A DNA stretch of 64,000 bases from Kalmusia sp. IMI 367209 (Eukaryota; Ascomycota; Dothideomycetes; Pleosporales; Didymosphaeriaceae). The position numbers and the translations under genes are program-made. Location of the stretch: the NCBI GenBank assembly GCA_027946365.1, contig JAPEUQ010000018.1, positions 372,001 to 436,000 of the forward strand. Reading direction: 5' to 3'. Positions 55,383 through 64,000 of the stretch are shown piece by piece. Every line of letters starts with the position of its first letter. Within the stretch, counting starts at the first letter, position 1. The notes beneath the pieces were generated by a model. It did not search any database and had not been told where the DNA came from. It saw only the letters and a program-made list of their open reading frames with translations.

Positions 55383-56084
55383 ATGGCGTCTCACCCCTAC
55401 ACCGTCATCTTCCTGACCCCTTCCCGCGGCACCCCAACCTTCCTCCACGACCTGCAGCAACATCCCACCCTGAGGCCAATCTTTATAGGCCAATCTGCAT
55501 CTTTCTTCCGGAAAGCGAATCCAACGAATTGGCCGTGGTCGCACATCTTGCTCTTCGAAGGGCTCGACGCGCAACTCCCCACCGACTGGTCGATCCGGCA
55601 ACAGTGGCGGTTCACATTCTCGAGCGAGACGCCTTTCGCTCCTTTGGAAGAAAACTACTGGTCGACAAAAGACACAACCGATTTTGATGATGCGTTGAAG
55701 AACGAAATGATAGCTGGATTCGCGTGGTACCCACAAGAGGGGAAGGGTGCTGTTGTGCTCAGCTTTGGGAACCAAGGTTCGCCCGAAAACATTCAAGAAA
55801 ATGATGTCAACTCTCACGTTTATGTGGCGGGCCCGGTGACTGAATCAGGGAAGATGGTGCAGGGGAGTCAGAGCTGGGACGGGGAGGCTTTTAACCAGTT
55901 TGCGCTGCAGAGCTTTCCTTCCAAAAAGGATCTTGGCGTGTATCTAGCCAAAGGGGGAGAATCTGGAGGAAATACGGGCATAGTGTTCTCGCAGGAGTGG
56001 AAGATGCCGAGCGAAAAGATCGACCCGTATGCCTGGACGTATGGGAATCCGTATGAGCCGTATGGTGAGGACTGGTTTGGGTAA
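55383..56084 (+). CDS. Hypothetical protein of unknown family
   Basis: Intronless 233-residue protein. No signal peptide or membrane segment. Segments such as YTVIFLTPSRGTPTFLHDL, NPTNWPWSHILLFEGL and a Trp/Tyr/Pro-rich C-terminus (YAWTYGNPYEPYGEDWFG) look structured. It is read with a TATAAAT upstream and normal codon use. I do not recognise a domain. A 230-codon antisense ORF (55125-55817) is treated as a shadow. Confidence 0.6.
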   Translation: MASHPYTVIFLTPSRGTPTFLHDLQQHPTLRPIFIGQSASFFRKANPTNWPWSHILLFEGLDAQLPTDWSIRQQWRFTFSSETPFAPLEENYWSTKDTTDFDDALKNEMIAGFAWYPQEGKGAVVLSFGNQGSPENIQENDVNSHVYVAGPVTESGKMVQGSQSWDGEAFNQFALQSFPSKKDLGVYLAKGGESGGNTGIVFSQEWKMPSEKIDPYAWTYGNPYEPYGEDWFG

Positions 56085-56751
56085 GAAATGTAGTTTTCAC
56101 TGCGTCGATAGTTTCTAGAATATGAGGTTGATGGTTAAATTACTATAAAGGTAGTTAAAGTAGTGTTCAACTTAAGAACTGTTAGATAGAAGTCAGTTGG
56201 CCTGGTTTGCCTTTGCACGTGACACACTATGAGCGAAACCTCATAATTATGGCTGCTGCTGAACATATCCTTGATATTGATTCGAAGCTCTTCCGGCGCT
56301 TTTCAATATCGCGATCCTATACCATGCCAGGGAACGGATCCCCGGCTTTGCCAACTGTGATATCAACCCGAACTTTCAGCAGACAAGTCGAAACATTCAT
56401 GTTACAGTGGAATCTAAATTATCATATTGAGCGGTATCAAAGGTGCGTACTCTTGTCTAAAGCCCACAAGCACCGGCGGCAGCTAAGATGTCTTCGCTCG
56501 CAGTGTCAAGTGTTGTTGACGCCAACAGCGTGATTAACAGAACAGCAATGACTGAACGAGTGTCATGATCATTTCTATGCCCTGATGAGCTTATTCTACA
56601 TTCAAGAATAAAGAATTGAAAAAAATCACAATTTCATGCACTACTTCGCTCCATCCTAACGTTCAAGCAATACACCTTTGCGTGCTTCATATACTAAATC
56701 ATTATATATTAAGTCTTTATATTTGCTAGACTCTCGCTCCATGTTCGAGCA
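56085..56751. other. Convergent intergenic region
   Basis: Between the hypothetical gene and the carboxypeptidase. A 108-codon ORF at 56207-56533 has no domain. AT-rich near 56690. Confidence 0.4.
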
Positions 56752-58493
56752 CTAATACGCCGTCGCATTCGCGCTCGGCGTACTCGTAGGCGGCAGCGGC
56801 ACAAAACTCTCCGTATGCGTCGCCTTGGCCGTGCCGTTCGTCCCATAATCCGCCGTCACAACCTGGCTCCCATCGCTGATGACAAGATGTTCTAAGACCC
56901 TCTTAAAGATGGCCAGACTCGCTTCCGGCTGATAGTACGGGATCTCATGACCCGCCTCGTAGATGCGGGTGAAGGAGAAGTTCCCATACTCTCTCACCTC
57001 GCCGTACTCGACGCCACCGACGACAAAAGGCGCATACCCGGCTGCCTGGAACTCCTCGGCGTGCGAGAAGTTCGCTGCTAGGGAGACGGCCTCGCCGCCG
57101 AACCAATTGCAGATGTAATCCGCGTCGCCGTAGATAAGCGCGACGCGCACACCGTACCCGAGAATCTCTTCCAGATCATCGATGAAATTGGGAAGCACAA
57201 AATCTCCTGTGGTCTGGAATCCATAGCTCACATTCGGCGCATTGCTGCTCGTGTAATTGATGTTGACGCCCAACGCCTCCTGGGTGCTCGCCAAGTTCAG
57301 GAATTCCATAAAATAGTCCGGAGGCGTGGGGTCGTCGTACGGATGCCTAATGTCGTATACGCCACGTCCACCGAACGTATAGTACGGCTCTTCTACCATC
57401 GATCGACAAATATCCGTCGCCTGCGAGCAGTAGAAGTATGTTTCCTCGGAATTCGGTCCAGATTCGGCGATGGCTCCTTTGCAGTACCCGATCTGGTCTT
57501 TGCACCCGTCGGGGATGGAGTAGGCGAGCTTCATGAAGGAGTAGATGGTGTCGTTGATGGATTTGATGCCGTAGGTGTTGTTGACGGCGAACTCAGGGTA
57601 GTATGGGGCTTGAATCTCCTCATCGATGATGCCGTTGATTATACCGAGGGTGTCCATTGCCAATTCGACACCTGCCACAGATCCATTTTTGATAGCTTCG
57701 TTCTGCTGGTAGAAGTAGTTGTAGAAGCCCGGGCCGTAGTGACCGCCGTAGCTCTCGGTCCAGAGATTGAATGTGTAGTTCTGGATATCGGGATCTAGTT
57801 GCGGGGACAGGTCTAAGAAGGCTTGCAGGATGTGCCATGCGCCGACGGCGGCGAAATCGGTTGTGTTCGCTTTGTCGGGGTCGACGAGCGAGTATCGGCC
57901 CTGAGAGTCGGTTTCGGTAGTTTCGTAGGAGAAGCCGACGCCGACCGGTTGGGAAAGGTAGAGCATATTTGACTCTTCGTTCCATGAGTAGGGATTCAGC
58001 TGCGTCTTTAGGTCTTCTGTGACATTGCAGGGTCCGTGTTCTGGTGTAAATGTTAGTATGTTCTCGAGTTCGTGTTAATAAGAAGATCCTCGTACCCTGG
58101 AGCAAGCCGATCATCGAGTCTGAGCCAGGTCCTCCATTGAGCCACAGCGTCAACTGTCCACGTTTTAGCGTCGTATGCATCACGCTCCTATTTCTCAATA
58201 AAACCTACCGGCTTCTGACTCGGATTCGTTCGCGCCTCAAAGAACCAAAAGAACATATTGGTCTTCTCGTCCAAACTAATATACCCTGCATAATCATCAA
58301 CACCCGGCGTAGTCTCGCAGATGCCGCCGTCCTTTCCAGGCTGCTTGAATCGGATCTGAGCTCCTTGCGGCGACGTGATAGTTCTCACGCCCGTCGGATC
58401 CACTGGAATCCCGCGCTCTTCAAGCGTAGGTTTGCGGGCCGCGCCGAGCGAGGCGCAAGCCAGGCAGGCTACTAGGGAGCTTAATCGCGGCAT
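56752..58493 (-). CDS. Secreted serine carboxypeptidase (S10)
   Basis: Exons 58493-58209, 58153-58096 and 58040-56752, 543 residues. Signal peptide MPRLSSLVACLACASLGAA. Exon 2 encodes PLTLWLNGGPGSDSMIGLLQ, the oxyanion-hole region, with Ser where many members have Cys. The catalytic triad is visible: Ser in LWTESYGGHYGPG, Asp in IYGDADYICNWFGGE and His in YEAGHEIPYYQPEA. NMLYLSQPVGVGFSYET is also conserved. Multiple N-glycosylation sequons fit secretion to the vacuole or outside. The C-terminus is Thr/Ser-rich without a clear GPI tail. Its role is removal of C-terminal residues from peptides. Confidence 0.9.
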
Positions 58494-59493
58494 TGTGAAT
58501 ATTCAAGGCGAACCAAGCTTTGAGAGATGGACAGACAAGAAGAAAAAATTACAATCTGCGCAGCGACGATTCTTATACATGGCTAAACAAGGGTGCGTTT
58601 ACGTCAAAGCCTGGGTCCCAACTCGCGGGCGGTGCATTGGTGCCGTCAACACAGCGTGAACCTGGGTCGTTTCGAGCAATACGAGGCCCGAATAGGCATC
58701 TGGGAGACATTGAGGCGTGGTTATTGGTTCTCTGTGGGCCCGGTTATCAGCGCGTTCGCAAGCCTGGTAGATCGCTGGAGGACATCCTTTTGCTACTTTG
58801 GTCCGTGAGAGCCCGGGCGTAAGACGCCTTGTTAGAACTGAACACTCAAGTCTACCTAAGCGTGAGACGTGCATGCCGTCCACTCAATTGAAGCAGTAAG
58901 ATCTATCTTCCGTTCGTCCAAATGCTGTCGAGCAGTTCGTGGGTACACGGAACGGCTGGGAACGTTGGTGATGGCGTCGGCATGCTGTGGCAAGCTTCGC
59001 AGCTTGATACTGGATTAGGCAGGAGCTCACACCTTGTCGTATTCAAGCGGGTTCGCCAATGCACGCGTTGCATATTGACAAGCTTATCTCTACATGGAAG
59101 AAGCTTGTTCCCGTAACGCAGACGTCATGGATTCGTGTTGCCATCATGGTGTTCGATTGAGGTTAGGAATTTGCGAGCAAAATGTCAATTGGTTGTATTA
59201 CCAATGCGCTATATTTCTAGATACTACACGTATAACCGAGCTCTACACAGACGCCACAACCGACAGTGTAGATATGCGAAGAGTAGATAAAACAAGCCAA
59301 AAAACAACTTTTATGTGCCCCCGTCTCCAGCGCGTCCTAGCGCCATGCAATGCGAAACAGTATAACAACAGCCAAAACCAGTGATAACACCCAACACCTT
59401 TTTTTGTGCAGGAAATAAACAGTACAGAAGATGCATCAGGGGGTATATATGTAAATGCATCCACCAAACACCAAAAAACCCTAAGGTCGACTC
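58494..59493. other. Intergenic region
   Basis: Exactly 1 kb between two genes on the same strand, the TSC2 3' end and the carboxypeptidase start. Several 60-100-codon ORFs (58375-58822) are overlapping and domain-free. No repeat. Confidence 0.4.
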
Positions 59494-62400
59494 TTACAGC
59501 GCAGCATCGTGGGAACTGCTTGTCACGCTACTCCGATTTGTGCCTTCACTAATGTATGTGACGACACTGGTCCGCTTGAACTGCGACGCTAGGTTGTTCT
59601 CTCTTGAGGGTGGGCTCGATAGGCCCGGTTGATTCTGATTGTTCGGCGATGATGGCGAGGCGGTGGTTTGCATGTCGGAAGCACCATAGCGGTCGCGCAG
59701 ACGCTGGATCTCGCGCAGACGATTGCGCCACGACGAAACAGACTCTCCGCCGTCTTTCATGAACCATACCGACGAGAAGACACATGCATTAATGGCGATG
59801 AGGCGACAGTAGGCAGCGAGGTGCTTGCCCGCGAGAATTTTGGTTTCTGCCGCAGGCGATATATCCGGAAAGCCGGGTTTCGACATGACCTGCACTTTGT
59901 AATATCGATCTTTGCCGTCGGGGTCTGAGTCTAGGCGGCGGTCGACAAAGGAGGCTCGAGACTCCGGGGATATGACGATATGGACGTAGTTGAATGCAGA
60001 TGGAAAGGTATCAAAGTTGTAAGGGAGACCAGAATCGTTGTAGATGATATTAACGAAGTCGTTCCCAATGTGCCGCTTTTTATTCGGATACGTCATTTCG
60101 TCATCTTGGTTTGTCGGCATCATGGTGGTTATGTGGAAGACAAGTTCGATGCACCGGTCGCGCCAGCAGTAGGTGAACTCACCATCCATGTCGTCGCGCG
60201 TATCAAGGCCACCAGTATTGAATTTTGCGCCTTTGAGACGACACAAGGTGCCCAGATCACTGATGAAGGACGTGTAGGCTGGTGGCCCAATATCATTCAT
60301 GAGAATTTCGCGTTCGTTGGTCTGACCGTCGCCAATGTATATGACGCCGACTTTGTAGCTGTCGATGGCCGATATTCGATCAAACGTAGCGAGTGCGCGA
60401 CGCATCATATCATCATCTGGTAGAACAATAGGCGGGTCATGAGCGTAGTTGAGGGATGCGTAGAAAGTTTGGAAAATATCTTCTGGGAGTATGCCGACGT
60501 ACGAAGAACTGTAGAACGCTTCCGAAGCGAGACCAACAGTCAAAGGCGCCTGATGGCGTGGAGGTGGTGCGAGTAAAGGACGCACGGAAAGATAGCGGGT
60601 GGCACACTGCACTAGGTTAGCATGTTTTAGAAAAATAATGTGAGGTACTTGCAGGTCTTCGGTTGGTGATTTGGGAAACACCTGTTCTTGCGGCCGTCTC
60701 TATAGTCACCAAACTGTGTCCAACGATCCAGGACTTTTTCCAGACCTCTCCGTCGCCCGGCTTAGCAAAATTGGGGTCCGCTATAGTCTCGTCGCGATCC
60801 GAGTAGCAAACAAGATTCATCATATCCACGATGACCTGACCTTGTTCTTCTAATTCAGTTTGCCGTCCCATGCCGTCCGTAAAGCGAAGGCTTCGAGTTA
60901 TCCAGGGCATGATTCTGGGTCGATCTTCCATCTTTAGGCACATGAACCAAAATGCAATTACATGATAAGCCAAAGAATACATGTATTGCGGCAAATCGTC
61001 TTCTGCAGGCTTCGCCTTATTGGTGCCAGAGTCAAGCGATGGCCCACTATGACGCAGGGAACGATGTCCGCTGTGCAAGGTAACTCGCTCCCGTTGGTCT
61101 CGAATGTGCTGCAAGTATCGAAAACTTACCCCAAACACCATCTTGAACTCGTCTTCTCTAAAGTTCTTGAAGAGCTCGGGTATTCGTGCCAAAGAGGTGA
61201 GGAAGTCCAAAATATGAATGGCAGTTGCAGGCTTCGTAACTATTTGGGACATTTTCTGGACAACGATGTCTAAGGATTTACTGACCGAAAGTGGTAACTC
61301 GTGGCAGCAAACGGACAGCGCATGAATGCACCATTTCGAAGTTCTATCCCAATTACCAATCCCATGGATGAACGCTTTTACCAAGTCGTCTTCCTCACTC
61401 TTCTCAAAATAATCGTGGTAGCTGATGAGCACCGTGAGAATGTGGAATAAGCACACTGCAACATCAGCTTTCTTAAGTAGAGTGTATGATGGAGGTTCTT
61501 GAAAAGATGAGTTGCGAATCTGCTCGCAGATGACATTGCGAAGCATCTTCAACTGAGGTATGCAACTACGCACAAGAGACTGGTTGGACAACTGAGGTCC
61601 CAAGTGCACGACGACATAGCTGTATACTTCCCAATCCAACGACCTTTGTAGCAAGGATATAGCAAGCTCAAGCCATAAGGTGATCTCCATATCGAGGGTA
61701 TCCTCATCGAGTGGGTAAAACTCAGGGGCAATGTGAGACCATACTACTCGGCTAACGTCGGATGGTGGCTCTTCAGGTAGACCCCTTGGACCTGGATACA
61801 TCCACAATGGTGGGACCGGCTTCGAGACACGACCAGTCGCATTGAGATGGCGAACGGCGTGCCTATTATGCGAAGGAAGCGGGCTCCCTGAGAGTTTGCG
61901 TTGCTCACGAAATGGTGACTGATCATCATGACGTGGCTGATCAGATATGAATTCTTTCGCAGAAGCGGTGGCTGTTTCTTCTGTCCTACATAGAACTGCT
62001 GCTAGACTCTCTCCTTCCGAAGATGAACTGATAAAGAGAGCATGAGTAGAATCTGCTCGCAAGCGGAAGAGTAGCCGTAGTACAGTAAGACGAGCATCGC
62101 TCTCATACCGATCCGATCCGGCGATGTTCCGTAGCGTTTCGTAGAGTAAGCGCGTTTTCCGAGCAGAATGTTTGACGCTCCGAATGAAAAGGCGTACGAA
62201 GGCTGTTGCAATAACATTGCAAGGAGAGCCTAACTCTCTGTCGGTTTCCAATTGGAAAGACGCAGACAGGGCATGTGCGATACTGTCGGAAGTATTGTAC
62301 GAGCCCGCAGTTCGCTGCATCCGCCTCTTCAACAGGTCGACGATATCAGGAAAGCCAGCGTAAGATGCTCGATCAGCAACGCCGACTGCGAAGTCAACCA

Positions 62401-64000
62401 GTTCGTGTAAAACAGCCACATCCTCTTCAGCATCAATGTTGTTCAATAGAAGCGCTCCACATTGTAAAACTGAATCGCTCGCACATAGTACCTCAACAGT
62501 GTTATATGTTTCCCGCAGCGCTCTGATAGCCATGATACGAAGCGACCGTGGTCTGCTACTATCCTTGACGATGCCAGATACCATAGTACGGCAGGCTTCA
62601 AGCCAATTTCCGTTTGAAGGATGTAGATATCGCTCATCAACGTAGTGATTGATCACATTTTCGGTGGTGGAATCACTAAGTCGGTGCGCTAGAAGCATGA
62701 AGAGTTCCATGACAGCATCCTTCTGCACGAATTCAAGATCACCGGTTAGACTGTCCAGCTTGCTGAGGACCTTGAAGATTCTATCCTCGGAGTGGCGCGA
62801 CGCGACCTCGGGTCGAGGAATTGGTGCAGCTAGATCGAGATTCGAAATGACTTCGCCATCACCATCCCCGTTAGACACAACAGAGCTGCCACCATTAGTT
62901 ACAGTGTTACGAGAGACGGAACCATTCCTTGTGGTGTCTTCATCTGCGTGTCTCTCTGAATGAGCACGCAACCGCTCGTCAGATCGCTCAGCGCACGTGT
63001 GGACAATTTCCAATAATTCGGTCCAATCCACTTCAGTAAGCAATAACTCCTTGAGCGATGGATCGGCCAAGATGGCGTCTATTATATCCATGGCATATTC
63101 TTCTTGAGTCTTGTGTGGCTTCTGGATGGAAGCTTTCAGGGCTGGGAAGAGCAAGGACATTGGAACAATCGGAAGCCCATTGCGCCCATTTTCAAGTAGA
63201 AGCTGCTGCAGGACCTGGATAGTTCCCCTGTAGGCACTAGATTCGCGGTTCTTCCGAACCGGACCATCAGACAAGGTACGCAGGAGAGCTGATACGGCGA
63301 CTTGCCCCACGTGTGACTTGAAAAGATTACCCAATGTATTCCAAGTTTGCTCTTGAAGGTTGGGAAGCTGGCGGTGGACGGCGCACAGTACCTCTAAGAT
63401 TGGTTTCAGGCAATGGTCCGGGACGTGTACGTAAGTGATGACGGTGTCGAACAGTCGAATAGCGTTTTCAATGTCGGGTAAATGAGTGGTTTCTTGACAT
63501 ATTGATACGATCTTGGTCAGCAGACGTTCGAGATCATCATCGCTAAAGACGTTAGAGTTGAATTTGCAGATGTCGATGGTGTATTGAAAGAGTTGCGCCA
63601 GATTTTCCACGTCTTGAACGGGCTCCACGCTCTTTTTGCCCCCACTGGCTTTTCGGGATGCTCTATACGCCTCAACGCTTTGTTTGAAACAGACTTCGAA
63701 AGAAGACAAAATAAAGTGGGCAACCGACGACTCGCAAGCCTCAACATGGCGGCCGCCCTTAGTAAGAGCAGCGATTATGTCGAGACGCTTGTCAAAGCTG
63801 CGGTCGCTTTTGCGGAGCGAGGCGGCATCGAAGAGCACATTACGTTCGAGGGCGTTCAGCTTGGGCAGGCCGACGCAGTATCGAAGCAGCCTGTAACCAG
63901 ACTCGGCAACATGATCCGGTTGCTCTGGAAGAAGCATATCGCTCGCGCGGGACCATAGATCGAGCACATTTTCAATGACATAGTCTTCCAAGATTTTGCA
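59494..64000 (-). CDS. TSC2: Tuberin homologue (TSC2 Rap/Rheb GAP), 5'-truncated by window
   Basis: Part of a TSC1-TSC2-type complex that inactivates the small GTPase Rheb upstream of TOR; inferred from family. The gene runs off the right end, so its 5' part is missing (no ATG seen). Exon 60649 to beyond 64000 encodes a helical-repeat tuberin region (RLLRYCVGLPKLNALERNVL; WTELLEIVHTCAERSDERL; ELFMLLAHRLSDS). Exon 60611-59494 encodes the GAP domain, with YKVGVIYIGDGQTNEREIL and the catalytic thumb HIGNDFVNIIYNDSG. The intron between them (60648-60612) is only 37 nt, GTACCT to CTAG with a GCTAAC branch; frame is kept. A Ser/Pro-rich C-terminus ends it. Confidence 0.9.

Noticed and set aside
55125..55817. 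230-codon minus-strand ORF
   Set aside because: Shadow of the 55383 gene, which has an ATG, upstream TATAAAT and more normal composition; this ORF starts without a supported ATG.
1..64000. CRISPR arrays, rRNA, transposons with terminal repeats, retroelement genes
   Set aside because: None seen on reading; no reverse transcriptase, integrase or transposase motifs in any frame.

Overview
The window is nuclear DNA of a filamentous ascomycete, subphylum Pezizomycotina; Dothideomycetes is a guess from gene content. The evidence is the many short GT-AG introns (mostly 43-83 nt, often with CTAAC or CTGAC branch sites), a Zn2Cys6 transcription factor, a lysine-pathway homoaconitase, several small secreted cysteine-rich proteins and plant-cell-wall enzymes. 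I saw no bacterial operons, phage, CRISPR array, rRNA or confident tRNA.

Layout. 0.2-7.2 kb: SNRNP27-like splicing protein, a protein kinase with a DFS motif, ER glucosidase I (GH63), a DUF4267-like membrane protein. 7.7-9.7 kb: a secreted Ser/Pro/Leu repeat protein. 10.8-17.5 kb: GH3 beta-xylosidase, a secreted beta-lactamase-fold serine hydrolase and a CE15 glucuronoyl esterase, together a lignocellulose-degradation neighbourhood. 18-21 kb: a decaying RBR E3 ligase gene with in-frame ochre codons, an unclassified gene fragment and a Cys/His-rich small protein. 22-27 kb: a conserved fungal three-exon protein and two small secreted proteins that share an upstream 13-mer. 28.5-31 kb: a seven-TM receptor-like protein. 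32.7-37.2 kb: divergent phosphoserine aminotransferase and homoaconitase genes with two Gcn4/CpcA-type core sites between them. 37.9-45.7 kb: a compact five-gene cluster (lactonase-like metallo-hydrolase, Zn2Cys6 regulator, Baeyer-Villiger-type monooxygenase, lipocalin-like protein, NmrA-like protein). 46-51 kb: three small secreted proteins and a wax-synthase-like O-acyltransferase. 51.5-59 kb: MFS transporter, unknown protein, S10 carboxypeptidase. 59.5 kb to the end: tuberin (TSC2), cut by the window edge.

The most interesting result is the 38-46 kb cluster. The same 13-mer, TTCGGCAGTCGGC (CGG-N4-CGG, the form of a Zn2Cys6 direct-repeat site), occurs four times: in the shared lactonase/regulator promoter, upstream of the monooxygenase (inside the regulator's last exon), upstream of the lipocalin-like gene and upstream of the NmrA-like gene. 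I noticed no other exact copy. This suggests a self-contained regulon driven by its own transcription factor. A plausible job is to oxidise a ketone to an ester or lactone and then hydrolyse it.

A second theme is reading-frame damage. At least four genes need removal of one base from a short C or G run to match their families. These may be assembly errors or real mutations. The RBR gene instead carries in-frame TAA codons that CAA-to-TAA (RIP-like) changes could explain.
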